Positions 1 through 10,783 of a DNA stretch of 23,265 bases are shown here, one piece after another (positions within the stretch are counted from its first letter, which is position 1; each line of letters begins with the position of its first letter). The translations under genes were made by a program, and so were the position numbers. Origin of the DNA: Phaeoceros laevis (taxonomy: Eukaryota; Anthocerotophyta; Anthocerotopsida; Notothyladales); NCBI GenBank assembly GCA_049999765.1, contig JBNGIQ010009531.1, forward strand, positions 130,220-153,484. Direction: 5' to 3'. The notes below the pieces were generated by a model, which was given only the letters and a program-made list of their open reading frames with translations, was not told the DNA's origin and searched no databases.

Positions 1-94
1 GCGCTCCTCCCTCTCCCGCTCACGTTCGGGCGCTCCCGTTCCTTCTCGCGCTCACGCGCACTTTCATGCCGGTCGACGTCGGAGTCGGATTCCC

Positions 95-160
95 TAACCC
101 TACTTCGCGCCATCACTAACCCTACTTCGCGCCATCACTAACCCTACTTCGCGCCATCAC
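95..160. repeat. 22-bp tandem repeat, three copies
   Basis: Three identical head-to-tail 22-bp units lie at 95-116, 117-138 and 139-160. Each begins TAACCCTA and ends GCCATCAC. They lie about 590 bp upstream of the first possible IRX10 start. The first seven bases resemble the plant telomere-like box (AAACCCTA), which also occurs in plant promoters, but the unit as a whole is not telomeric. No coding potential is seen. Confidence 0.95.
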
Positions 161-293
161 CTCCCTCATCATCAATAGCCTCCCACAGTCTTGGCGGACA
201 GTGGAATGGAGCGCAAACGGCAACAGCAACTCGACCATCCCCGCGCCGAAACCAGTTCTTCGCGGGCAAACACTTATTCGCCCCCAATCTAGT

Positions 294-320
294 GGGATGG
301 GGGGCGTTGCCCCCCATCCC
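294..320. repeat. Perfect GC-rich hairpin, 12-bp arms, 3-nt loop
   Basis: The left arm at 294-305 (GGGATGGGGGGC) is the exact reverse complement of 309-320, with GTT as the loop. It sits just left of a second, larger hairpin with the same GGATGGGGGGC core. The pair looks like a foldback or MITE-type unit, or the remains of one. It could also form a cruciform or a G-rich structure. No function can be read from it. Confidence 0.9.
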
Positions 321-350
321 AGTACTGATTCATAACTTATTAGTAACCCG

Positions 351-407
351 TGAATGAATCGGTACTGGGATGGGGGGCACGCCCCCCATCCGGTACCGAT
401 TCATTCA
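351..407. repeat. Long imperfect hairpin sharing the core of the preceding hairpin
   Basis: Arms of about 27 bp flank a 2-nt loop at 379-380. The outer part pairs TGAATGAATCGGTAC with GTACCGATTCATTCA, and the inner part pairs GGATGGGGGGC with GCCCCCCATCC. There is one bulged base. The sequence at 321-333, just after the first hairpin, resembles the right arm of this one (AGTACTGATTCAT against GGTACCGATTCAT), so the two palindromes are probably related copies. Confidence 0.9.
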
Positions 408-745
408 AGTTTTTTATACGTATTTCTGTATTTTTTTGACCGTATATCCTATTTTTTGAAATACACAATGAAACAAACCGCTAAAGCAGGAACCAGCGTT
501 TCGAACGTTGGAAACCGGTTCCTTTGGAAAGAACCAAGGTTTCGCGGTAACTAAGAATAGAGACAAGAGATAATGAGACACAAGTACTACATGCGAAGGC
601 TGCATAGCTTGCAGGCTAGCTATTTGCACAATGTTCGCACAATGTAGAGCGCAGGTGGAAGCAGCGCCGAATTTCATGGTAGGCAGTCTGAGAGATATGC
701 AGGCGCAATTTTCGAGCTAGAGTTGACATCTTGTTCCTTGATGCG
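408..745 (+). other. Upstream region of the IRX10 gene
   Basis: No convincing gene is seen here. The stretch starts AT-rich (408-475) and becomes mixed sequence. It probably contains the promoter and 5' leader of the xylosyltransferase gene. I could not place a TATA box or transcription start with confidence. Two short upstream ATG frames near its right end are listed separately. Confidence 0.5.
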
Positions 746-800
746 ATGCCGAGGACCGGCGGGTGCAATGCGTGCATCATGCCAGCCCGTATGCTCTTGA
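676..800 (+). promoter_or_regulatory. Candidate upstream ORFs ahead of the IRX10 start
   Basis: An ATG at 676 opens a 14-codon frame ending with TAG at 718-720. A second ATG at 741 opens a 19-codon frame ending with TGA at 798-800. The second is out of frame with the main coding region and overlaps all three candidate main starts (746, 779, 791). If both lie in the transcribed leader they could lower initiation at 746. This is inference; the transcription start is unknown. Confidence 0.25.
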
Positions 801-2926
801 GAGCTGCCGTTCTTACTCTGTTGCTAGAATGCTGTGTGCGTGGAGAGCATCAGCGAATTTCAGGTATTCCGGATTCTTTTGCTGTCGGCCAGAGGAAGCC
901 CAGAGTTCTTTCTCTTGATCGCGCCGGTACTAGGGCAGTGCTGGTCAGTCGATGTGCGCTGTTGAGTTCTTGCTTGACACGCGCTTCGCCTGGGATGTTT
1001 GCCATGCCTTAAAGCTCATTTTTCGTCTGACACCAGACTGGATACAGTGTGTTAGCTCGTAGCATTTTGTCCTTGCTGTCGTCAAAAACTGCTTGCAATA
1101 AATTCCTACTCGTGTACTTCGTCATTGACTGACCAATTCGATCTGCTGAAGTTCAAAGCACTCTTCCATCTTCGATATACTTGATGAGAGTCTGCTTCTT
1201 GGCCATAGTTTTAGCACCTTGTGGAGAAGAGGAGGTTTTGGTTTGTGCGGAAGAAGATTTTACGTAGGGTTTCCTTGTGACCTCCTCAGATGTTCAGCGA
1301 GCCTTTACGGCTAATTTTCATCTAACTGTTTGAGAGTGCCTGATTTCCCCCGCCCGTATACTAGTGGTTCTAGCAGTTGTGTGCATTTGCATTAGCTGGC
1401 CCTTGCTTTGCTTCCTCTAGATGACTTATGACAAATACATGCGTGTGCCTACCAGGAAGCGCGGGTGATGTCCTTGAGGATGATCCAGTCGGAAGGCTTA
1501 AAGTTTTTGTCTACAGTCTGCCACCGAAATATAACACGAAGTGGTTGGATAAGGATCCAAGATGTCTTACACACATGTTTGCCACCGAGATATTTGTCCA
1601 CGAGTTCCTTAAGATCAGTCCTGTCCGGACCATGGACCCTGAGGAGGCCGATTGGTTTTACACGCCAGTATACACAACTTGTGATTTGACACCAAGCGGA
1701 TTGCCATTACCGTTCAAGTCACCACGCATGATGCGGAGTGCCATTGATTATATTTCCAAGCAGTGGCCTTACTGGAATCGTACAGAGGGGGCTGACCATT
1801 TTTTTGTGGTACCTCATGATTTTGGTGCTTGCTTTCACTATCAGGTATTGTTCTTTCCCTTGCTGAGGCACTATGACATCTGACCTTGGGTTGGATGGTC
1901 TGTGTAACAGGCAGGGCGGATGCCAGAAACATTTGTTCTGATGTAAGGTAAATTGCAAGGCAGTGTCTTATCTCATCCGTTTGTCGTGCCTTTCCAGGAA
2001 GAGACAGCAATCAAACGTGGAATTCTTCCTTTGCTGCAGAGATCAACATTGGTTCAAACCTTTGGACAGAGTTACCATGTATGTTTAAAAGAGGGATCTA
2101 TCGTTGTTCCACCGTACGCCCCACCACAAAAGATTCAGTCACGCCATATTCCACCAAGTATACCACGGTCCATATTTGTGTATTTCCGGGGCCTTTTCTA
2201 TGACCATGGGAATGATCCAGGTGGTGGTTACTATGCTCGGTAATGTGCCTGCCCCTGCTCTGAACTATTTCGCCCCTGTGACCTTCACCTGGAAATGCAA
2301 TTCCTTTGCGCGCTGGCCAAGATAATGATGCTGTGACTTGGTCTGCCTGGTTGGTGGTTGCCAAGGACACCTTCAGCTGCATCGCCTAACCTTCATGTTG
2401 TTTGACAAGCAGGGGTGCACGGGCATCAGTGTGGGAGAACTTCAAGGACAATATACTGTTTGACATTTCAACAGATCATCCAGCAACCTACTATGAGGAC
2501 ATGCAGCGTGCCATATTCTGCCTGTGTCCTCTTGGCTGGGCACCTTGGAGTCCCCGACTAGTTGAAGCTGTCATTTTTGGCTGTATCCCTGTCATCATTG
2601 CAGATGACATAGTCCTGCCCTTCGCAGACGCCATTCCTTGGACAGACATAGGCATATTTGTGTCCGAGAAGGATGTCCCTATGCTTGACACAATCCTGAC
2701 AACAATTTTACCTGAGCAGATATTGGAGAAGCAGAGACTTCTTGCCAGCCCGGCCATGAAGCAAGCGATGCTGTTCCCTGACCCTCCAGTGGCTGGAGAT
2801 GCGTTCCACCAGATCCTGAATGGGTTGGCCCGCAAGCTTCCTCATGACCCTGCCATATTCTTGGAACCTGGCCAAGGAGTTCTCAACTGGACTGAAGGCC
2901 CTCCAGCTGACCTTCAACCGTGGTAG
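746..2926 (+). CDS. IRX10: IRX10/IRX10-like glucuronoxylan beta-1,4-xylosyltransferase (GT47), four exons
   Basis: Exons are 746-863, 1456-1844, 1998-2239 and 2413-2926, all with GT/AG borders and matching phases. They give about 420 residues; Arabidopsis IRX10 has about 412. The N-terminus has a Leu-rich signal or anchor segment. The GT47 exostosin domain follows, with GRLKVFVY, DPRCLTHMFA, EADWFYTP, RTEGADHFFVVPHDFG, FVYFRGLFYD and the nucleotide-sugar-binding part CPLGWAPWSPRLVEAV, ending in the family-typical Pro-Trp before TAG. IRX10 proteins add xylose to the xylan backbone in the Golgi, alongside IRX9 and IRX14 proteins. The first in-frame ATG is 746. The ATG at 779 has an A at -3 and gives 409 residues, so it is equally possible; 791 is a third choice. 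The first intron is 592 bp. No lesion is seen. Identity is very secure; only the start is uncertain. Confidence 0.93.
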
Positions 2927-4308
2927 GTCTTGCCAATTGTATTCCACTACGTTACGCATTCTTTAGTCAATAACCTTAGGTTGCAGCTATTTTTTCCCAC
3001 CACAAAGGCTTCTGCCTCGCTGCTGGGTTGCTGTAAGAGGCAACAAGCTTGCTACCAATGATTTGTATTTAACCGTAGACTACTGTCTAACCGACCACAT
3101 AAAGGGGCTTCCAGCCTTCAATTGCAACATTGCAACATGGAGCAATGCTCAGACTGGTGGGCTCTTCGAATTTGGAAAGGTGAACATATGTTTCTGCTAA
3201 AAATAAAGGGGTTGTCCTAAATGGGTAAATGGTTTAAACTTTTCTTTCACTTTGAGGTTACGGAACTGATCGTGGCCCTTCTGGCAGTCGATGCCGCACG
3301 ATTGCCGGCCGTCCGTTCAGGCGAGCCAAAATGACAAATTAGTCTATTTTGGCGTTGTGGAGTGACGGACGTCCGTGCCTATCGTCACCGGCGGGCTCGT
3401 CGACCACGCGTTTCAAAAAACAGGAACACCCCCGGCCCGGGAAAAGTCTGCCCATCTCCATCTCGCATTGCCGAGAAGGAGTGCAGCGGCGCTGTGGTGG
3501 CCTCGAGTGTTATGGTTGCCGGTTTGCAGGATGTGTCCGGTAGGAGAGGCGTCTTGATTTCCATTTCCTTCTTCTTGTCGAAACCAGGATCTGTCGTTCC
3601 CCTTGAAGCAGTAGTAGCACTGAGCTCCCGACTTGGTACCTTCCTCGATCTGTTTTGAAAGCTATCCTGTTGACATATGGTATGAAGATCCTTGACTGGA
3701 AACTGCGCCACAGTAAGTAGGTAGAAACGGGTCTGAGGATCCTGGACGGGCTTTGGTGTGGAAGGATCCCATCAGTTTCTGATCCTGGTGCTGTTGCTGC
3801 GGTGGGTCAATTCACTTCTCTGCAAACGTCTGGCTTGCTTGATCTGCTATTTTTGGTGGATAGCGGGCAGAGGCAGACCTGTATTTGTGTTGCGGACGCT
3901 GGAAGCGTTTGGGCTCTTCGGCAATGTTGGTGATGCTTACATGGGAATGACGCAGCTGAGCATGGGGCTGGCTGTCTCTCGGTTGTGAATGGCTTCTTGC
4001 AGTCGGTGAATCAAGGGCTATGATGCAGTTGTAACATTTTAGATTGCTTCCATCTGTGGTGCCTGGTAAATATGGCAGTAGGATATGTGGATTAACGGCT
4101 CGGCTAGCAGTCTGCGTACAGCAATCCTTTTGTCTGGAGGAGCTGTAAGCGAGGCAACACCGGAGTAGGTACCAATCAGCCGACTGTCTGGAAGAAGAAT
4201 ACATGATTATGCAGGATAATGTTGCAGGAGTGGGAGGGGGGACATCACTTGCCAATTCGCAAGGTCTCCTGATCGGATTTGTCACAGAACTGTGCAGCGA
4301 GCTGCAGA
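2927..4308 (+). other. 3' UTR of IRX10 and intergenic or leader sequence
   Basis: This contains the 3' end of the xylosyltransferase transcript and probably the promoter and 5' leader of the next gene. The open frames around 3349-3711 and 3758-4285 show no domain, no biased composition and no splice pattern that supports a protein. A G+C-rich patch lies at about 3350-3540. No repeat or RNA gene was recognised. Confidence 0.5.
3202..3207 (+). terminator. Possible polyadenylation signal for IRX10
   Basis: AATAAA lies about 275 bp after the IRX10 stop codon, a plausible plant 3' UTR length. Plant poly(A) signals are loose, so a single match is weak evidence. Confidence 0.3.
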
Positions 4309-6905
4309 ATGGTGGTCAATCAGGTAAGCACATTTCTTGAATTTTGTTTGCAAGCCCTCCGAACGTGTTCAAGTTGCACTTGTTTCCCAAGCTGCTGAAG
4401 TATGACTAGTTTCAGAAGTTTTAGGTCGGATCTCTGCATCTTGAGTGACAAGTCCTTCAGTACTACTCCATACCATTCCCCTAGTATACCATCGTTTGGT
4501 CACAGCATTGAGTGTTCCATTTGAGCTTCAAGGGTTTTTTGAAGGATTTTCTTCTTTCCCGCACCAGGAGATATGTGTCTCTATTGTGACAACAATTTTG
4601 ACTTGTAGGTAGCATCTCTCCCTCAGCTGAAGAGTAAAACATCTCCAAAGCAGAAACCAGTGGTGGACGATGTGAGGGACCATGGGAAGCTTGCTGTCCG
4701 GGCTTCTGAATCTGAAGCCCTCATTCCTTTTCAGTCGAGAGTTGTCTGGAGTCCTCTCTTTGACGAGCGTCCTCCTTCATATCAGTTTAGTAGCATGTAT
4801 GGGTTAAAGCGTATCTCGTCAGGAAAATTCTCTGATGCGGAGCTTCCAGCTGGATGGAGGTCTGCAGAGCAGACGATGCGTCAACTGATACCTTATTCAT
4901 CAGATGTGAAGGTTTCTCAAGAATATAAAACATGCCGGATGGAAAGGCAATATACGAGCAGCTCAGACGAGGAGCGCCAACAGGCCACCGATATGGAACG
5001 GGAAGCTGAACTTTGGGGGAGATCAGGTCGGCAACCGAAGCAGTTGTACGAGGACATCACAGAGAACAAGAAATGTAGCAGTGATAGAAATGGGGACTAC
5101 CACAGAGGGGGCACTAGAAATTCTTACGGGACTGTTGCCTCCGCCAGCTCAGGATGCAGTGGTCTTAGTAAACAGACAGCTAAGAGAAGTAGCAGAAAAA
5201 CAGACAGGCCCACAAAAGCACCTGGGAAAGGCGTCGGGTCTATCCAGAGACCATGGGATGAAGGTACTTGCTCAGGTTGCATTCTCAAGGTCAATAAGCC
5301 ATCAAGGAACCCGTGTCTAAGCCTGGAACGTTATAGGTCTAACCATTCAATGTCTGTTTTGCAGGTTCCAGTTGCTCTGTGGATTTCAAGAGAGAAGGCA
5401 TCCCGGAATTGGCGCATACTTTTACATTTACAAGCAGCAGGAGCAATAAAGGCAGTGACATCTCCACAGGCAAGATAAGCCCCACCAGCAATGTTACTTG
5501 CAAAACTGGCAGCAACCGCAGCACAGGGAGTGGAGGCATCGGCCGAGGCAGGATCTCTAACGGGACTTCTGGAAAGGAAAATAAGCAACCTGAACTTGCC
5601 AAGCTTGAAGAAGAAGGCGACAACATTGAGAAGTGGGAAAAGATCACCGGATGTCCACACCTTTCAACATACAAAAATGGTACCACTATCAGAACCAGTT
5701 GCATGTCATCTGTTTCTTGTACAGGGCAGACTCGTATTGAGACTGTGATGGCAGAATATGACACTATGGGTTCAGGTGCCATGTCTGAAGACGGCAGTGT
5801 TGTGAGTGATTGCCGTGGTAAGCATTGTGGAGGCGAGGCGTCTCTTGATGACGAATCATTAGCCAGCGTCAGTTGCAGCACAGTCACAGATGTTGAGAAA
5901 GACAGGCAGAGCGGGCGCTCAACGCGCAGTTCCAGGGAAAGAAGGAGCCGTCGTCGTACAAGGAAACGTAGTGAGACACCTGCTGATGTGGTAGCTAGTG
6001 CCGCTTCGATGATTGGGGATACAGTCGAGGCTGTTCGCAGAGTGAGGAAGGATGCAGCTGAGTTAGCCTTTAAGCTCGCAGAGTTGCATGCTCATGATGC
6101 GAAGGCTTTGCGCACAGCAGCTGCAGTCATGTGCGAACAGGTTGACCAGCTTCAGGACGAGGTCGAGGTACCACACCAATAGCGCTGTCTTGATTTTCTC
6201 TGCTTGTGTCTTCCAGCTTCATTTTTTGTAGCAAAGTTCTGGTGCGAAGTATTCTGAATAGTTGAAGTTTGTCGTTGTTACCAGGAATTCGAGGCAACCT
6301 GGTCAAGCAAGGAGCCCGTTTACCCATTGCAAGACTTTTTGCGCGAGTTCTTTGTGACTGTGAGTCTAATATCTGGAGCATTTAGCCTTCAGACTTTTTT
6401 GACCACCCTCCGGAGGGCAGCACGTGATGGTAAGTTACGGAAACCTACAGGGCTTTGATGTTCAACAATGTACCTTAAGGGTGGCCAGACTTCTGTTTCA
6501 GCTCAGCTCATGGATGCCACAACTTCTGAATGACATGCTTCACTCTCCATGGTTTGCAGGGTTTCTGAAGCAAACAGTGACAAGGAAGGAGAAGATGATC
6601 TTCGCAGCAGTAGTGCTCTCTCTGGGTGCAAGGTTTGGGAATGAAGTGTGGCAAGGCTTGGTACAGACAACAAGCCTTGAACCTCAAACAGGTGTTCTGT
6701 TTTGTCTTTATGTTGTACAGACGGACTCAAACCCTCTTCGTGGTTCCCGTGGCAGAATCAAGTGACGTCGTCCAGGAAAGCACGACAAGGGAAACTCTAT
6801 GCACAATTCAAGGCCATTTCTCAGCGAGTCACAATGATTTCTGCAGTGTCTCACAGCGACCCTACAATAATTCCCATTCCAGGCGATAGGGAGGTAGAAC
6901 CCTGA
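4309..6905 (+). CDS. Unknown plant protein: Ser/basic-rich, coiled coil, two hydrophobic C-terminal segments; six exons
   Basis: I do not recognise the family. A phase-consistent model has exons 4309-4323, 4627-5263, 5365-6167, 6285-6429, 6560-6691 and 6721-6905, all GT/AG, giving 638 residues. The first exon holds only ATG plus four codons (MVVNQ) and is the least certain part. Residues 30-130 are mixed polar with WSPLFDERPP. Residues 130-400 are Ser/Thr/Lys-rich and probably disordered. About 397-420 is strongly basic (RSSRERRSRRRTRKR), a likely nuclear signal or nucleic-acid contact. About 425-488 is Ala/Glu/Lys-rich and predicts as a coiled coil. Hydrophobic stretches lie near 507-527 (FFVTVSLISGAF) and 546-557 (MIFAAVVLSLGA). 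These could be membrane segments or a buried helical bundle. A small extra intron inside exon 3 (near 5690-5730) cannot be excluded. Splice-frame agreement over five junctions makes a real gene likely. Confidence 0.7.
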
Positions 6906-8451
6906 CCTTGGTCATCCAACTGAACTAGATAAGGGCCTTTTTACATGAACTGTGTAATAGTGTGTATACTGTCGCTCATGGTCCGTCACATAGTACTGTT
7001 GCGTCGCATCACCATCCATGTGGTTTGTATATACACCTGCCTGTCGTTTTAATGTGCAAAAGTAACATGTAGATTGTGAAATCAAGAAACAGTTGAAAAT
7101 CCCGGGAACCCTCTTTCTTGCAGGTGCCATGGAAAGTCCCACTCTCAAGGGACGGTTTTATGCCATAAGGACCACAGTCTGAGGGCGGGAATGGATGTGC
7201 TGCTGCACACATGCTCTCCCGGGCACGGGATTAGTGTGACGCTGTGTCACAAAGCGACCAACACACGCAGGCCTAGTTGTACCGAGGTCAGGACTGTGTC
7301 GAGGTGAGGCGAGGCGCCATATCGGGTTCATGAGGGTTGGTAGATTGAGTCTGATTGACGCTCCCTTGCATCAGAAACGCACCGCCAGCAAGGGTAGTGT
7401 GGAGGGAGAAGAAGAAACAAATGAGTGTACTGCACAGGAAGGAAAGATGGGCGGCCAAGTCGAGTTTGTGCGCTTGTCGGCACATGCTGATGCACAGCTG
7501 GGGAGGGCATGCGAGCAAGTGTGTGTCGGCCCTCCCACCGCCAGATATGCAGCTATGGTTTGCTTATTATCTCACTATATGTCTGTGGCGTCCAACTCCA
7601 TTGGTGTACTTCACACTAGACTAGACTACTCATCAACGCCCTAGTGCTTCATTCCCTTATGTTGTGTCGCTGGCTACTAGCACAGCACCGCAGCAAGGGG
7701 CCAGGACAGTCACGCAGGCTACTCTTGGGTCTGATGAGGAGAGCTTCTGCGCTCCAGGCTGCTTCACTCATCACTGTTTCTAGCGTGTGAACCTCGCTGC
7801 TGTACCGAGGCCGGTCAATGATGATGGCAACGGTAAACCGCAACTCTCACTACTGGCAACTGCACAGGACTATGATCAGCTGGGTGTGCCGTGGTGGGGG
7901 TACGATGTTACGCTCCTTGGTGACGAGAGCCTTGGGGCGTGGGCATCGGGCACTGGGAACTGGGCACCTTTGGTTGGAGGTCCCACTGTCCACATGGCCT
8001 GTAGTTGCCGCCTGCACTACACTCAATCTGTCCCGTTTTGCTGAAAAGACAAATGCTTGGTGTTCGGCATGTGAGTCCATACAGTAACTTGGTAGAAAGC
8101 CATGCCTTCCGCCTGATCAGTTCGAAATTTCCCCCCGCTTCTTGGCCTCTTCTTGCCAAGGAGGTGGACTACATCCAAGGACCATATATTCCTTGCAATC
8201 GTTAGGATTGTATTCTGCAAACAATATTCCTTGAGGGACTGGGTTCTGCCTGTCGGGGTCAGAAAGACATGGACTAGACTAGTAGATAGCTCTTTAGCGT
8301 CTCGTGACCTGCTCGTGGAATGTGACACCACATGTACAAGCAGGAGCAACAAAAATCCCAGCTTGCTGACAAAAGCATTTTGAAAAGAGGCAGGACTGCT
8401 GAGTCACTGCTGACAACGCAAAAGGCCTTGTATTAAAGTGAACCACTCGCT
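6906..8451. other. Intergenic, no gene recognised
   Basis: This begins with the 3' UTR of the preceding gene, then mixed sequence. Open frames of 60-109 codons occur on both strands (for example 7330-7644 and 8023-8352). They overlap each other and lack domains or codon bias. No RNA gene or clear transposon terminus was seen. Confidence 0.5.
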
Positions 8452-8555
8452 GCATGCCCGGGCCATCTACAGCCCTGTTCATCATGCCACGCGGATTACA
8501 GAGGCATGCCCGGGCCATCTACAGCCCTGTTCATCATGCCACGCGGATTACAGAG
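8452..8555. repeat. Perfect 52-bp tandem duplication
   Basis: Two identical 52-bp units lie at 8452-8503 and 8504-8555, beginning GCATGCCCGGGCCATC and ending GGATTACAGAG. There are no mismatches between them, so the duplication is recent, actively homogenised or an assembly artefact. No coding role is seen. Confidence 0.95.
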
Positions 8556-8944
8556 GCCATGCAAACAAGCCCTCGTGGTTCACACCTCGTCTCTGCCATG
8601 AGTAGAGTTTTCCTAACCTCTGGCCGCCCACAAGGTTTTGAAATAGCTTTCCGTAATTCAAATCACCTGAAGTGAAGTACAACAAAGCTTTTCAGCAATT
8701 TGGCAACAAAAAGACACAATGATATGAGGACTCCATTGGGAGAAAGCCTTACTCTGCCTCTTTTACTCCTGAACACTTGAAGTTAGCCAGGATTAGGTGC
8801 GACCCCTTTCACCTACACAAATGTGCATGAAGATGGAAGCACAAATTTGCATGAGGGCGATTCTCCATGAGGGTGGAAGCCACATGCATCCCGGTCAAGG
8901 ATGCTATTTGTTTCATGTGAATAGTCAATTATTTGTTTCCTCTT

Positions 8945-8987
8945 AATTGTCAATTAACAGTCAGTTAACCAATTGTCAATTAACAGT
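8945..8987. repeat. Two copies of a 17-bp AT-rich unit, each with a near-palindrome
   Basis: AATTGTCAATTAACAGT occurs at 8945-8961 and 8971-8987, a 26-bp period. The first copy is part of TTAATTGTCAATTAA, which is palindromic except for its centre. Confidence 0.8.
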
Positions 8988-9207
8988 TTAATTGATTGAA
9001 TGATAATTAGTAATTTGGTGGAGAGACCACGATGATATTATTAGTAAATGAGGCACCCACCATAGGATAGGAAAGCACACCTTCCCATATTCACATTTCA
9101 AACAACATGGAGAGTGTTTGAAGCTATGGTCAGTGGGAACTATGTAGCTTAGTTCTTGTGGGAGCTCTCCACCTAGTTCCATTTTGTGGTGGACGCAACC
9201 CTTTTGA

Positions 9208-9232
9208 AATAAAACTTACTGCTAAAAAAAAA
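9208..9232 (+). other. AATAAA followed by an A9 tract: possible retroposed 3' end
   Basis: AATAAA at 9208-9213 is followed eleven bases later by nine adenines (9224-9232). This is what the 3' end of a retroposed transcript looks like. No parent gene, intron-less coding region or target-site duplication was found upstream, so it may be chance in AT-rich DNA. Confidence 0.3.
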
Positions 9233-9874
9233 GACTTTATTGTATAGGCCATCAAATGGCAAGTTATTCCACCCAATTTGTTAGTACTTTTTTCAGGCTA
9301 AGTATTATGCTTATGTTAGTTAACCTTTTTTGGACGAGCTAACCAATTTTGGTTAGTTGGAACATGGGTTTAAGTTTCTTTCCAATTAGAACATGAAAAA
9401 AATTTAAAAAAATTCTTAAAATATACCATTGTACTCCTTAGAAGGAAAGGAACTCAATCATATAATTTGTTTCATAATTAAACTACTATTGGTCAGCCAG
9501 AAAGTACCCAGAAATTGTAACTCACGATTAATATGAAGTTAAAATCTAACTCATCCAATTTATAGCCGCCCGTTTTTTGTGCGTTAGTTAGGTACTTAGA
9601 GGTGGTATGGCTTAATGGGGACAAGAGCAACCCAATGCCTAAGAAACTTTGTAGGTGCTTTTAAGTTTTAAGGGTCTTCGTCCAAAAAAGGTGGTTAACC
9701 TTACCTTTCCATATAGGACAGTCATGGTGCTTTGACAAGAGTCTATTGTCTATGCTGTCGGAATGATGCTAACCTGAGACTATACTCAGGTATGGCGCGT
9801 GGCAAACCCAATTGTTGATATAACGATGGTTATTGCATCCACTTACACTAAAGAGCGTAGCCTAATCAGGGGGA

Positions 9875-9908
9875 CAGGTAGTAGCTGCAGGTAGTAGCTG
9901 CAGCTACT
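9875..9908. repeat. 13-bp tandem duplication running into a 16-bp perfect palindrome
   Basis: CAGGTAGTAGCTG is repeated at 9875-9887 and 9888-9900. The second copy continues into the perfect palindrome AGTAGCTGCAGCTACT at 9893-9908. It lies about 880 bp upstream of the receptor-kinase start. Confidence 0.85.
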
Positions 9909-10783
9909 GTGCAGTGTTCTGTTTTGGATAGCCGCCAAGTAAGATACCCTTTCGGCAATTGGTGGGCCGCGCGTCCCGACTCGTGTCTCAAATTGCGGGT
10001 TAAAGCCGGCTAGCAGAAGTGTTGTCGGAAACTCGGAAACCAGGCGAGGGAAGCCTTGACCGGTCAACCGGACAGCTGACCTAATACAAAATTAAACGGA
10101 TGTAAAGCGCGCGAGCGACGGTAGCTGGTACCGGCGAATCTTAAGTAGTCGGTGGTCCGGAGAGGTGAAGCAGTAAAATGTTAGGGCACTCGGTTGAATG
10201 CGCGCGCACTTGCTGGCATCATTGCCGCCTGCCGCCGGTAGCAGGCATTGATGCCGGCCGGCCATTCATGCAGCCAATTGCCTGTCTCAGGTCCCACACA
10301 GCAGGGCGGGCAAAGAGGGTCGTCAAGAGTAGCGTAGCGTAGCGCTAAACGCTGGCCAGCCAGCTAGCTCGCGGTACATTCTTTTAGGCACAGGAGCATG
10401 CACAGGCGCTGGCGTAGGCTTGACCCGTCTGCGATGGCATGAGACAAGAACCGGGTACTGCGGAGAGATCTGGAAGAGATAGTGTGGCCTGTTCTGGCTA
10501 TGGAGGGGCCCAGGCAGGCCACAGACGGCTTCCGCTTTCCCTGACTCTTGAGGTGTCCCCGTGCTCCCTCTATGCTGGCCAGTCCGCTCTGCTGATTTGA
10601 TGAAGAGGTGAAGGAGACCTTGTGGTGTGCATTTCGGGAGCGAGGCCCTGATCGCAGTGACATTTGTGCAATGCAGCTGAGTTTAGCACTCGGGGGAGGC
10701 TCCATTTCTGCACCGAGTCCTGTGGTGTAGACAGTGTTTGTGGCGCTGAGGCGGGGAGTGTTTAGTCTTACCGGGAGTCACTC

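Larger units (their letters stand above)
8556..10783. other. Intergenic; AT-rich left part, G+C-rich right part leading into CLV1
   Basis: About 8900-9700 is AT-rich with short repeats and a possible retroposed 3' end (listed separately). From about 9850 the sequence becomes G+C-rich, and 10100-10783 is probably the promoter and 5' leader of the receptor-kinase gene. I saw no protein domain here. The frame at 10364-10705 on the minus strand has no supporting feature. Confidence 0.5.

Noticed and set aside
3349-4285. Open frames of 60-157 codons on both strands between the first two genes
   Set aside because: They overlap one another, have no recognisable domain and no splice-consistent extension; treated as noncoding.
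7288-8518. Dense short open frames on both strands
   Set aside because: No codon bias, domain or conservation cue; chance frames in moderately G+C-rich DNA.
9608-9690. TGGCTTAATGGG resembles a Pol III A box, as in a tRNA-derived SINE
   Set aside because: No convincing B box at the right distance, no cloverleaf and no tail; one loose match only.
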